The notes below the pieces were generated by a model. That model saw only the letters and a program-made list of their open reading frames with translations. It was not told the origin of the DNA and ran no database searches. Shown here in pieces: positions 36,114-45,077 of a stretch of DNA of 64,000 nucleotides (position 1 is the first letter of the stretch; each line of letters starts with the position of its first letter). The stretch is taken from positions 19,459-83,458 of the forward strand of contig NZ_VOWY01000013.1 in NCBI RefSeq assembly GCF_008014645.1, given 5' to 3'. This stretch comes from Collinsella sp. BA40 (GTDB lineage Bacteria; Actinomycetota; Coriobacteriia; Coriobacteriales; Coriobacteriaceae). Made by a program: the position numbers and the translations under genes.

Positions 36114-36416
36114 TTGCGGTTTCCGGCTCCTTTTCACGCCCCGCCCCCGAACACAACAACGGTCCGCCCTTCTCGCCTATAGTGCCGGCAGCGCTCTGCA
36201 ACCACGTTTACCTGCTGAAATCCCATATATTCGGTGTGTTGCTCCCTGAAGCCGCTCATCACGGAAAAGCGGCCGCCTGCAGATTGTCGGCGTCTCAACA
36301 TACCGTTTGGTACCTTTCTAATTGAACCGCATGCTGATCCTTCCTAGTATTCAGCTTGCAGCCGTGCGTATGCAAAACCATCGACCCGTATCATGCGGCT
36401 GCGGAAGGAGGGCGTT
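36114..36416. other. Upstream region of the C69 dipeptidase gene
   Basis: About 300 bases without a supported gene. It should contain the dipeptidase promoter; no consensus pair or repeat was recognised. Confidence 0.3.
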
Positions 36417-38564
36417 ATGCCAACACGTATCCCGTTCACCTGGTCACCGCGCTTCAAGATGGTCGCATGCGGCTTCGCCGCCGGCGCCGCCATGCTGACC
36501 GCACTTCCCCTCGATGCGCTGGCATGCACCCAGTTCTGGGTGCCCGCCCAGTACACCGCCTCTGGAAACCGCTTCGTAGGCCGCAACGAAGACGGCGGCA
36601 CCCGCTATTTCAAGACCTTCGGCGTTTCCCAGCCGCAGGCCAATACCACCTACTCTTCGGGTGAGTCCTCGTTCTCCTGGACCTCTGACAAGACCTCGTA
36701 TCGATACACCTTCATTCGCGATGCCAAGGCCTACTGGGAAGGCCGCGGAGACGCCTATAGCGCCGCGGGCATCAACGAGCACGGCGTTTCGGCTTCAGCA
36801 ACGTTGAGCACCGACTATAACGACCAGATCGCCGCGATCGACCCCCTTAACGAGGAATCCGGCATCGGCGAGTACAACTATGTGAGCATCATCCTCGGCG
36901 AAAGCAAGACCGCGCGCGAGGGCGTCGAGCTGATCGGCCGTCTTGTAAGCGAGTACGGCGCGCTCACCTGCGACCAGCTCACCATCTCCGACGTCAACGA
37001 ATCCTGGCTGTTCATGGTTCTCTCCGGCCACGAGTGGCTGGCCATGCAGATGCCCGAGGATAAGGTCTCGGTCAATCCCAACATGAGCAACCTTCGCTTC
37101 GATGTCGACCTTGATGACCCCACGGTCTGCCTCCACTCCGAAGGGCTTCTCACCACCCCTGGCGACCTGCTGAAGTACCAGGCGGACGGCAAGACCCCGG
37201 ATATCGCCGCCACCTACGGAGCCGATGACGCATCCCAGGGCATCGGGCAGAACAACCGCTATGGCCAGGGACGCGCATACTTCGGGACTCCGCTTGCCAA
37301 GGACTCCTACGAGTGGGGCAAGCAGCTCAACGGAGACGGCAGCGTCTGGCGCGAGGGCATCACGAAGATCACCGAGCCCGAGCTGTTCTTCACCCCCGGC
37401 CTGAAGGATATGTCCACGTTCACCATCGTACGCGCACATGCCGCACGCGGCGAGCAGACCGACAACCTCAACGCCGACCTGAACCCCGCCGTCGATGCCA
37501 TCGGCAAGCAGTGGCAGATGGAAGGGCATATGTTCGAGATCCGCGACGACCTGCCCGCGGATATCGCGACGGTCCAGTGGGAAACCATGGCTCCCACCGA
37601 GTTCTCGGTCGCTATGCCGTTCTACTCGGCCCTGCTCACCGAGGCCTCCCCGTACTTCAAGGACGTGAACCAGGATACGAGCCACAGCGGCGCGGGCAAC
37701 TTCTGGGAGATTGAAAACAAGACCGAATACGCCATGGAGGAGGAACCCGAAGGCTCCATCGACTACGTGCTGATCGATATCAACACGCTCGCCTACAACA
37801 ACCGTGAATCCATGGCTGCGGGAACGCGCGCCTACCTCGACGCCCTACAGAAGCAGATCATCGCACAGCACGAGCTCGTCGACGCCGTCATGCAGGCGAC
37901 GCCCGCAGAGAAGCGTGGCGAACTCGCCAACAGCGCGCACAGGGTGGTGGTCGAGCAGACCTATCGCAAGTGCGACAAGCTCCTCGACGAGATGCGCGCC
38001 TACATCAAGGCAGGCGACTTCTCCACCCCGTTCGCCGCATCCGACTACGACGCTCAGGCCAAGGATTTGAAGGCCCCGCTCGTGTACGCCCCGACGGTCA
38101 TCCTTCCCGTCATCACCGCCCAGCCCGCAAGCGCCACGTACGAGCAAAACGCAGCAGCCGCCGATCTCGCCGTGACGGCCAAGGCCGACGACGGCGTGGG
38201 TGCCCTCTCCTACGAATGGTTCCGTACGTCCGGCGATGCCGTTAGCTCGACCGGCGTGAAGACCGCCAATATGCCCGTAGACACATCCAAGACGGGCTCG
38301 CAGTCCTACTTCTGCCGCATCACCAACGCTGCCGGCAAGAGCGTGGACTCCAGCGTTGCAACCATCACGGTGACGGCCCCCGCAGCCAAGCCCGGCGATG
38401 GGGCGTCTGATACGAGCAAGCCCGGCGCCAGCAAACCCGGCAACAGCAAACCGGCTGGCGATCTTCCCCAGACCGACGATCCGCTGAGCATGGCCGGCCT
38501 GGCCGGTTTGGCCGCAAGCGGCATCGCAGCAGCCGTCGCAGGAATCAAGCGCCGCGTGCGATAG
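36417..38564 (+). CDS. Secreted, membrane-anchored C69-family dipeptidase with Ig-like domain
   Basis: A 715-residue exported protein. Residues 1-37 form a signal peptide ending ALACTQFWV; the Cys directly after it is the probable N-terminal nucleophile of peptidase family C69, whose members cut dipeptides. The catalytic domain extends to about residue 545 (FVGRNEDGG, AGINEHGVSASATLS, ISDVNESWLFMVLSGHEW). An Ig-like domain follows (residues 565-655, VITAQPASATYEQN, then YEWFR). The C-terminus has a Ser/Lys/Pro/Gly linker, LPQTDD, a hydrophobic helix and KRRVR, the layout of a sortase substrate, but with Asp instead of Gly after LPQT. AAGGAGG lies six bases ahead of the ATG at 36417. Confidence 0.85.
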   Translation: MPTRIPFTWSPRFKMVACGFAAGAAMLTALPLDALACTQFWVPAQYTASGNRFVGRNEDGGTRYFKTFGVSQPQANTTYSSGESSFSWTSDKTSYRYTFIRDAKAYWEGRGDAYSAAGINEHGVSASATLSTDYNDQIAAIDPLNEESGIGEYNYVSIILGESKTAREGVELIGRLVSEYGALTCDQLTISDVNESWLFMVLSGHEWLAMQMPEDKVSVNPNMSNLRFDVDLDDPTVCLHSEGLLTTPGDLLKYQADGKTPDIAATYGADDASQGIGQNNRYGQGRAYFGTPLAKDSYEWGKQLNGDGSVWREGITKITEPELFFTPGLKDMSTFTIVRAHAARGEQTDNLNADLNPAVDAIGKQWQMEGHMFEIRDDLPADIATVQWETMAPTEFSVAMPFYSALLTEASPYFKDVNQDTSHSGAGNFWEIENKTEYAMEEEPEGSIDYVLIDINTLAYNNRESMAAGTRAYLDALQKQIIAQHELVDAVMQATPAEKRGELANSAHRVVVEQTYRKCDKLLDEMRAYIKAGDFSTPFAASDYDAQAKDLKAPLVYAPTVILPVITAQPASATYEQNAAAADLAVTAKADDGVGALSYEWFRTSGDAVSSTGVKTANMPVDTSKTGSQSYFCRITNAAGKSVDSSVATITVTAPAAKPGDGASDTSKPGASKPGNSKPAGDLPQTDDPLSMAGLAGLAASGIAAAVAGIKRRVR

Positions 38565-38613
38565 CCCCTCCCTCTCGAGAGATCGGGTGCGATACTAGAT
38601 TTCAAAATAATGC

Positions 38614-38642
38614 TTGCATCCATCCGATCTCTCCCGTATAGT
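38614..38642 (+). promoter_or_regulatory. Promoter of tRNA-Gly copy 2
   Basis: TTGCAT and TATAGT, 17 bases apart, 12 bases before the tRNA. Confidence 0.85.
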
Positions 38643-38654
38643 TATTTTTTGCAA

Positions 38655-38730
38655 GCGGACATGGCTCAGTTGGTAGAGCACAACCTTGCCAAGGTTGGGG
38701 TCGCGGGTTCGAGCCCCGTTGTCCGCTCCA
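38655..38730 (+). tRNA. tRNA-Gly (anticodon GCC), copy 2
   Basis: Identical in sequence to the copy at 35886 and to the one at 38957, including the encoded CCA. Confidence 0.97.
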
Positions 38731-38742
38731 TCGCATGCTAGA

Positions 38743-38772
38743 AGAGCTGGTCGTAAGACCGGCTCTTTTTTT
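38743..38772 (+). terminator. Terminator of tRNA-Gly copy 2
   Basis: AGAGCTGGTC and GACCGGCTCT form the stem, followed by seven T. Confidence 0.92.
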
Positions 38773-38915
38773 ACCGCTGATGCGTCCTCGATGAACAGAT
38801 GACACCCTTTCTCGCGCGATTGACCGCGCGCGTGAAGATGCCGCACGCGATCCCCGAAGCCGCGCCGCATCGTTCCCGCGAATCGCGGTGACGCTTGGCG
38901 AAAATAAAAAAGTTG

Positions 38916-38944
38916 TTGCATCTGTCCCAACGATGCCGTATAGT
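38916..38944 (+). promoter_or_regulatory. Promoter of tRNA-Gly copy 3
   Basis: TTGCAT and TATAGT, 17 bases apart, 12 bases before the tRNA, the same arrangement as for copy 2. Confidence 0.85.
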
Positions 38945-38956
38945 AACTTCTTGCAA

Positions 38957-39032
38957 GCGGACATGGCTCAGTTGGTAGAGCACAACCTTGCCAAGGTTGG
39001 GGTCGCGGGTTCGAGCCCCGTTGTCCGCTCCA
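38957..39032 (+). tRNA. tRNA-Gly (anticodon GCC), copy 3
   Basis: Third identical copy, 226 bases after the second, with its own promoter and terminator. The intervening sequence between copies 2 and 3 is not conserved apart from these elements. Confidence 0.97.
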
Positions 39033-39044
39033 TCGCATGCTAGA

Positions 39045-39074
39045 AGAGCTGGTTGTATGACCGGCTCTTTTTTT
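39045..39074 (+). terminator. Terminator of tRNA-Gly copy 3
   Basis: AGAGCTGGTT and GACCGGCTCT followed by a T-run; nearly identical to the terminator after copy 2. Confidence 0.92.
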
Positions 39075-39236
39075 ATATCTATGTTCCTCTTGGCAAAGCA
39101 AGCGTACACATGCGAGCTTCAGGGCATACGATACCAGTCGCCCGATTCGCACATGGCTCAGGTGGAAAGCCGGCTACCGAGGTGGCACGGAGACCATGTC
39201 ATACGAGAAGATACAGGCGATGGCATCCGCGCACGC

Positions 39237-39968
39237 CTACGAAGACCGCGTCATCTTGATGAGACGCACCATGGTGCCCCGTCCATCGCAGCGCCGTGCG
39301 ACCTCCACGCTATCAACCAGCATGCGCATAAGCTTGATGCCGCGACCGCGTATCTCGCTCGCCTCCACCTCTTCATTACCGCCGAGCTCGAATCCGCAGC
39401 CGCGGTCACCCACCTCGATAACGACGCGGTCGCGATATGCATAGATGGATAAGGAGCACAAGCATCCGCACGCATGATCATATGCATTGGACAGCGCCTC
39501 GCCCGCAGCCAGGGCCGTATCGAAGCGGTCCTCCGCAGTCATAGGCAGAGAGGACAGCAGATTGGAAACGCGATGGCGGTAATACGGCAGGTTCTCGATA
39601 CCCTCGCTCACCGAAAGCGTCTTGCTCCACAGCGGGCTCTCATCGGCCGACAGGACCGGAATGGGCGGCTTGTTAGCAGCTGTGACATGCAGAGCATCGA
39701 TCAAGCGCGCGATCTGCAGGAAACGAACGACATACGGCGATGCGTTGACAAGCGAAAGCAGCCCGCCAAGCCCGGACAGGCGACGGGCGCACGAAAGCAG
39801 AAATGCCAGGCCCGTCGAATCGATGAACGAGACGCTTTGGCAATTCACGAGCACGCGCCGCACGCCGCCATCGACCAATCCATCAACCTGTTCGCGTAGC
39901 AGCGGCACAGTGATGATATCGATGTCGTGCGCGGGCGCGATCACGGCTATGTCGTTCCATTCGTTCAT
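39237..39968 (-). CDS. Fusion of a STAS anti-anti-sigma domain and an RsbW-like histidine-kinase-type ATPase
   Basis: A 243-residue protein joining two partner-switch parts. Residues 1-100 are a STAS domain; FIDSTGLAFLL holds the Ser that such proteins use for phosphorylation. Residues 120-243 are a GHKL ATPase of the anti-sigma kinase type: N box EALSNAYDHACG, G1 box GDRGCGFELGG, G2 box RGRGIKLMRML. The gene starts four bases after the stop of the SpoIIE-type phosphatase gene, so it is co-expressed with it. Normally the STAS protein and the kinase are separate and antagonistic; joined in one chain they may regulate each other in cis. No sigma factor gene is nearby. Confidence 0.85.
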   Translation of the reverse strand: MNEWNDIAVIAPAHDIDIITVPLLREQVDGLVDGGVRRVLVNCQSVSFIDSTGLAFLLSCARRLSGLGGLLSLVNASPYVVRFLQIARLIDALHVTAANKPPIPVLSADESPLWSKTLSVSEGIENLPYYRHRVSNLLSSLPMTAEDRFDTALAAGEALSNAYDHACGCLCSLSIYAYRDRVVIEVGDRGCGFELGGNEEVEASEIRGRGIKLMRMLVDSVEVARRCDGRGTMVRLIKMTRSS

Positions 39969-39972
39969 GCAA

Positions 39973-42393
39973 CTATAGTTCCCGTGTTCGCGGAACTCTA
40001 AACAGCCTACCGGCGGCAAGTTTGCCGAATGGACCTACCCCCCCCGCACCATCGAATCGCAGGGCGACCAGAGCGATATCGTCATCGAGAGCCGAGCCCG
40101 AGAATCGGTCGAGTTCAGATAGCACGGTATCGCATAAGCCCTCGATACCCGCACCGCTCTCGCGTAAGAGCACATCGCGCAGGCGATCCTCGCCGAAGAA
40201 ACCGCCCTGGGCGTCTCGCGCCTCGATCGCACCGTCGGTATACATGAAGAGCATGTCGCCCGGCTCGAACGTGAAGACGCCGTTTTCATACATCATGGAA
40301 TCGAACGCGCCCACGACGCCCGACTGAACGCTGAGCAGCTCGACCTCGCCTACACGGTCCCCGTCCTCGTGCGGTGGATGAATGAGCATCGCGGGCGGAT
40401 GCCCCGCCGAACAATACGTGGCGGTACGGGAGCGCAAGTCGATCTTCGCAATGAACATCGTGGCGAACGTCTCGAGACGCGAGAAGCTCATAAGCATGCT
40501 GTTGAGCGCACGCGCGAGCGCCGCAGGAGGGCGGCCCTCCCAGGCATAGGCCGTGAGCGCCGTCTTGACCAGCGCAGACATGGAGGCTGCCTCGACGCCC
40601 TTGCCCGAAACGTCGCCCAAGATCATGACCGCACGATCATCGGGCAGACGGATGAGCGTGTAGAAATCACCGCCCACCAGCGCCTGCCGCGTCGCCGAAG
40701 AGTATCGCGAATCGGTGGTGATGCCGGGAACCGCACCCAGGGAGCTCCTCATGCCCGCCTGAAGCGTCTGCGCGATGCGCTGCTCCTCCTTCTTGTTTCG
40801 AACGCCACTGGTGATGAGCTCGAAGTCGTGTACGAGTCGAACGAGGTAATCGTACTCGAGGTCATCGATCGGCTCCTGGGAGCCATCGCGAAGCAGGAGG
40901 AAATACCTCAGGGGCGCGACAGCCTTGCCGGATGCATCGCGCGGCAGGATGCTTCCCGGCTTCAAGGCGTCCGGCCCCTCCGCACTCACGAGATCATCCG
41001 CAGCGTCCTCGAAGGGCGCCCCCATATCTACGAAGGCGCCCTGGCACGGAAGGCCATGATCGGCCAACCAGTCGCCTGCTCGCGTCGTGCGGTCGACGCG
41101 AACGACGCGAGCGCTTTTGAGCGACGGCATGCCTCCAGCCGACAGCGGGGCCGCGGAGTCAACGGGCCCCGCGGCGCGCGAGGCGGGCATGCGCATGGAG
41201 AAGAAGAAGTCATCCGGGTCGCCGGGCAGCTCAACGCGGCTGCCGCCCTCGAAGTCAACGACATAGCAGTCGCGAACCTGATCGAGGATGACGGGGCATA
41301 CCCGGCATGAAAGGACTCGGCGCAACTCGGAGCCGAGCAATGAGTAGGTGCCCGCAGCGTCGCCCTCGAAGGACAGCAAGTTGTCACGCAAGGCATTGAG
41401 CGAGCGCGTCAGTCCGGCGGTCTTACGCGAGCGCAAGGCGGTGATAAGGCCCACGAGCTCAATGGAAAGGTAATCGCAAATAACTTCCAACACGCGGACC
41501 TCGTTCATTCGAGGCGTGGTATGGCGGCGCCACCCGAGCTCGATGACACCGAGGACCTGCGTACCGAAGAAGATGGGCACGGCGATCATGGTCTTAAAGG
41601 GCGGCATATCCTGGACGCGAACAGGAAGCGAGATGCGCGAGTCGAGGTCGTAGAACGCGCCGGAGATAGGCGATGCGCCCTCGTCGGCCGGAACGATGGA
41701 GAAGCGGCATGAGCGCGATTCTTTAAGGAGATGCGAGGCCACGCCCGATCCGTACGGCACGAATTCAGGGACATACGAGCTATGCAGCGAGTCCGAGATT
41801 CCACGCAGCTTAAAACCGCCGCTCTCTGAAAAATAGATAGCGCTTCCGTCGGCATCAAGGGTGTCGACGAGCTTATTGAGAACCGTGTCCACAAGCGATG
41901 GAAGGTCTTCGGACCCCACGGTGGACATAATTACCGAGAGCGTGCCGGATAGGCGCTTATTCGCGGCCTGGACCTCCGAGAGCAACCGTTGCGTCTGGCG
42001 GTCATGAGCATACCGTTCCTCGAGGCTTCGCATGACGATGAGTACATGGGGGCTTGCAGCCGGCGCGTCGTAGTTGGCGGCGGGATTGAGCAATAGCGAG
42101 CGAACAGTCACCGGAATGAAGGAACCATCGAACAGTTTCAGCATGAGCGTGTTATCGACGCCGTCGACGGTAAAGGGCAGCTTATGGCCCGCGGCGCGCT
42201 CGAAGGTCTCGCTAAAGAGAATGTCTTTGATATCGCAATCGATCACGAGATCACGCGGACTCGAAATAAGACGTAGGAACTGCTTGTTAACATGCAGCAC
42301 CGTACCATCGCGATGACAAAGCGCGACGGCATCGTTCGTAATTTCAACCAGACGAGCGAGATTGGGATACTCTTCGGTTGCGATGGCCTCCAT
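39973..42393 (-). CDS. PAS-GAF-SpoIIE (PP2C) serine phosphatase
   Basis: An 806-residue sensor phosphatase. A PAS domain covers residues 10-110 (EITNDAVALCHRDGTVLHVNKQFL), a GAF domain about 170-320 (LDADGSAIYFSESGGF, then AVPIFFGTQVLGVIELGW), a weakly conserved middle region, and the SpoIIE/PP2C domain about 570-790, with GGDFYTLIRLPDDRAVMILGDVSGKG, YTDGAIEARD and a DDIALVAL metal motif. It likely dephosphorylates the STAS domain encoded next and so releases a sigma factor elsewhere in the genome. GAAGGGG is eight bases ahead of the ATG at 42393; no transmembrane helix is seen. Confidence 0.88.
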   Translation of the reverse strand: MEAIATEEYPNLARLVEITNDAVALCHRDGTVLHVNKQFLRLISSPRDLVIDCDIKDILFSETFERAAGHKLPFTVDGVDNTLMLKLFDGSFIPVTVRSLLLNPAANYDAPAASPHVLIVMRSLEERYAHDRQTQRLLSEVQAANKRLSGTLSVIMSTVGSEDLPSLVDTVLNKLVDTLDADGSAIYFSESGGFKLRGISDSLHSSYVPEFVPYGSGVASHLLKESRSCRFSIVPADEGASPISGAFYDLDSRISLPVRVQDMPPFKTMIAVPIFFGTQVLGVIELGWRRHTTPRMNEVRVLEVICDYLSIELVGLITALRSRKTAGLTRSLNALRDNLLSFEGDAAGTYSLLGSELRRVLSCRVCPVILDQVRDCYVVDFEGGSRVELPGDPDDFFFSMRMPASRAAGPVDSAAPLSAGGMPSLKSARVVRVDRTTRAGDWLADHGLPCQGAFVDMGAPFEDAADDLVSAEGPDALKPGSILPRDASGKAVAPLRYFLLLRDGSQEPIDDLEYDYLVRLVHDFELITSGVRNKKEEQRIAQTLQAGMRSSLGAVPGITTDSRYSSATRQALVGGDFYTLIRLPDDRAVMILGDVSGKGVEAASMSALVKTALTAYAWEGRPPAALARALNSMLMSFSRLETFATMFIAKIDLRSRTATYCSAGHPPAMLIHPPHEDGDRVGEVELLSVQSGVVGAFDSMMYENGVFTFEPGDMLFMYTDGAIEARDAQGGFFGEDRLRDVLLRESGAGIEGLCDTVLSELDRFSGSALDDDIALVALRFDGAGGVGPFGKLAAGRLFRVPRTREL

Positions 42394-42505
42394 TGCTGCC
42401 CCTTCGATCCACGATGGTTCGGTAGGTAGATAGGATACAGCGAAAGAAGCCATGATGCGTAGTTATACGAAAAACGCGGACCCGAAAGTCCGCGTTACTA
42501 TTCGA

Positions 42506-42595
42506 TGGTGTCGGAGGCGGGACTTGAACCCGCATGACCGAGAAATGGTCACTAGCACCTCAAGCTAGCGCGTCTGCCAATTCCGCCACTCCGAC
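42506..42595 (-). tRNA. tRNA-Leu (anticodon GAG)
   Basis: A class II tRNA with long variable arm. Acceptor GTCGGAG/CTCCGAC, anticodon stem CTAGC/GCTAG with loop TTGAGGT (GAG), variable arm stem TGACCA/TGGTCA-like, T loop TTCAAGT, and encoded CCA. Confidence 0.96.
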
Positions 42596-42642
42596 GATTC
42601 GGTTGCTCGCGGTCGTTTGCTCTCTCGCTCGCAACAAGGAAG

Positions 42643-42672
42643 ATAATAACCTACGTTCCCAGCTTTGTGCAA
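42643..42672 (-). promoter_or_regulatory. Promoter of tRNA-Leu
   Basis: TTGCAC and TATTAT on the minus strand, 18 bases apart, about 48 bases upstream of the tRNA. Confidence 0.65.
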
Positions 42673-42850
42673 GTACAATTTTAAAAATATTTGAGAAAGT
42701 TTTCCCGAAGTCGATCGCACACCGATTCATTCAGCACTATCGCAGGTAGATAATGCAATAAGTGCAAAGATGGCCCAACACTCCAACACCACTTCCCCGC
42801 CGATCGCGCCTGATTAACAAGAATCGGCATGCCCTTTCGTGCGATACGCA

Positions 42851-42882
42851 TAAAAATAGGCGCGCCTCCGAAGAGACGCGCC
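42851..42882 (-). terminator. Terminator of the opp operon
   Basis: GGCGCGTCTC-TTCG-GAGGCGCGCC on the minus strand, then TATTTTTA. Located 39 bases after the oppF stop. Confidence 0.92.
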
Positions 42883-42920
42883 AGGTACGAACCGAGTAGT
42901 CGGCGTTGCCGTCAAAACCC

Positions 42921-43940
42921 TTACAGGTTGATATGGCTCTCCTTGATGGGGAACGGCTTGGCGAAGTGGCATGCACAGTAGTGCCCGGAAGCGACCTCAT
43001 CGAAGCCGGGGATCTCCTTGCTGCAGATGTCCTGTGCCATGGGGCAGCGGGTGTGGAAGCGGCAGCCCGAGGGCGGATCGATGGGCGACGGCGGGTCACC
43101 GGCCAGAATAATGCGCTTACGCGTCTTCTGGATATCGGGATCGGGAACCGGAACAGCAGACAGCAGAGACTGCGTATACGGATGATGAGGCTCGGTGTAG
43201 AGCGTCTTCCAGTCAGAAAGCTCGACCATCTTACCGAGATACATAACGGCTACGCGATCGGAGATGTGCTGGACGACCGAAAGATCGTGCGCGATAAACA
43301 GATACGCGGTGCCGTACTTGTCCTGAAGCTCCTTCAGCAGGTTAAGGACCTGAGCCTGGATCGAAACGTCGAGAGCGGATACGGGCTCATCGCAGATGAT
43401 AAGCTTCGGACGAAGGATGAAGGCACGGGCGATGCCGACACGCTGACGCTGGCCGCCGGAGAACTCATGCGGATAGCGATTGATGTGCTCGGGATTGAGG
43501 CCGACGACCTGCAGCAACTCGCGAACGCGCTCGATGCGCTCCTCCTTGGTGCCGATACCATGGATGGTCATGGGCTCGGAGACGATCTCGCCGATCGTCA
43601 TGCGCGGATTCAGCGACGCATAAGGATCCTGGAAGATGAACTGCATATCGCGGCGCATCTCCTTGAGCTCCTTCTTGCTCATCTCGGAGATATCACGGCC
43701 CTGGAAGTACACCTTGCCCGAAGTGGGCGACGTGAGGTGCATGATGGTACGACCAGTCGTAGACTTGCCGCAACCAGACTCGCCAACCAGGCCGAAGGTC
43801 TCGCCAGGATAGATCTCGAACGAAACGTCGTTCACAGCGGAGACGAAACGCTTAGCGAAACGGCCGCCGAAGGTACCGGACTCAGCGGGAAATTCCTTGC
43901 ACAGGTGCTCGACTTTGAGCAGCGGGGTCTTATCGGCCAT
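42921..43940 (-). CDS. oppF: Oligopeptide ABC transporter ATP-binding protein OppF
   Basis: One of the two ATPases of the oligopeptide importer, 339 residues. Walker A GESGCGKSTT, Q loop FQDPYASLNP, signature FSGGQRQRVGIARA and Walker B LIICDEPVSALD are all intact. The C-terminal oligopeptide-transporter extension has the Cys cluster CRFHTRCPMAQDIC, typical of OppF/DppF, which binds an iron-sulfur cluster in some members. Its ATG overlaps the oppD stop (TAATG). It is the last gene of the operon. Confidence 0.93.
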   Translation of the reverse strand: MADKTPLLKVEHLCKEFPAESGTFGGRFAKRFVSAVNDVSFEIYPGETFGLVGESGCGKSTTGRTIMHLTSPTSGKVYFQGRDISEMSKKELKEMRRDMQFIFQDPYASLNPRMTIGEIVSEPMTIHGIGTKEERIERVRELLQVVGLNPEHINRYPHEFSGGQRQRVGIARAFILRPKLIICDEPVSALDVSIQAQVLNLLKELQDKYGTAYLFIAHDLSVVQHISDRVAVMYLGKMVELSDWKTLYTEPHHPYTQSLLSAVPVPDPDIQKTRKRIILAGDPPSPIDPPSGCRFHTRCPMAQDICSKEIPGFDEVASGHYCACHFAKPFPIKESHINL

Positions 43941-45073
43941 TAAGCCCTACCTCCAATCACGGAAGGGTCGAGGACGTCAGGAGTGCCGGTAGCGATCTTG
44001 CCACGCGAGCGAGAGGTATTCGGAGCGTTCTTCTTGACGAAGTCCATATCGCCGGCGAAGTGGCAGGCGGAATAGTGACCCGTCTCGGTGGTAACTTGCT
44101 CGGGAAGCTTCTCGTGGCAGATATCCTGAGCGTACGGGCAACGCGGAGCGAAGGGGCAGCCAGCGGGAAGGTTCATGAGGGACGGCGGGTTGCCGTGAAT
44201 CGGCGTAAGCGGCTTCTTCTCGTCGATAGCCTGCTCGGGAATCGAGCGGATCAAGCCCCACGTATAGGGATGACGGCTATCGTAGAAAATCTCGTCGGCA
44301 GTACCGAACTCGACCGGACGGCCGGCGTACATGACCATGATCTTATCGGCGATATCGGCGACGACGCCCAGGTCATGGGTGATCATGACGATGGCGTTGC
44401 CGTTCTTCTCCTGCATCTCCTGCATGAGCTCGATGATCTGCGCCTGGATGGTAACGTCCAGTGCGGTGGTAGGCTCGTCAGCGATGAGGATATCGGGGTC
44501 GCACGCAAGGGCCATGGCGATCATGACGCGCTGACGCATACCGCCGGAGAACTGGTGCGGATACTCGTTGACGCGCTTCTCGGGCTCGGGGATACCGACG
44601 AGGTCGAGCAGCTCGGTAGCGCGCTGGAGCGCTTCCTGCTTGGAATAGCCGCGATGCAGGCGAAGGCCCTCGCCAACCTGCTTACCGATCTTGTAGACCG
44701 GGTTGAGCGAGGTCATGGGGTCCTGGAAGATCATGGCGATGTCGTTGCCACGGATGTGCTGCATCTCCTCTTCCGACATATCGAGCAGCGAGTGACCGCG
44801 ATACAGGACGCGACCGCCTTCGATCTTGCCAGGAGGCATGGAGATAAGGCCCATGATGGTCATGGCGGTCACAGACTTACCGGAGCCGGACTCGCCGACG
44901 ACGCCAAGGGTCTCGCCACGATCCAGCGTATACGATACGCCGTCGACAGCGTGGACGATACCGTCCTCGGTGTGGAAGTACATCTTGAGGTTATCGACCT
45001 CGAGCAGGTGCTGACCCTCGGGGATCGGCTGCGTCTTCAGGTCGACGTAGTTCTTGTTAGCGTTCTTCTTCAT
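43940..45073 (-). CDS. oppD: Oligopeptide ABC transporter ATP-binding protein OppD
   Basis: Second ATPase of the importer, 377 residues. Walker [17 protein letters not shown], signature [16 protein letters not shown], Walker [15 protein letters not shown], and a C-terminal Cys cluster ([14 protein letters not shown]). An ATG at 45085 overlaps the oppC stop, but the ATG at 45073 has AAGGA upstream, somewhat far at 11 bases; the exact start is uncertain by four codons. Confidence 0.92.
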   Translation of the reverse strand: MKKNANKNYVDLKTQPIPEGQHLLEVDNLKMYFHTEDGIVHAVDGVSYTLDRGETLGVVGESGSGKSVTAMTIMGLISMPPGKIEGGRVLYRGHSLLDMSEEEMQHIRGNDIAMIFQDPMTSLNPVYKIGKQVGEGLRLHRGYSKQEALQRATELLDLVGIPEPEKRVNEYPHQFSGGMRQRVMIAMALACDPDILIADEPTTALDVTIQAQIIELMQEMQEKNGNAIVMITHDLGVVADIADKIMVMYAGRPVEFGTADEIFYDSRHPYTWGLIRSIPEQAIDEKKPLTPIHGNPPSLMNLPAGCPFAPRCPYAQDICHEKLPEQVTTETGHYSACHFAGDMDFVKKNAPNTSRSRGKIATGTPDVLDPSVIGGRA

Positions 45074-45077
45074 GGAT

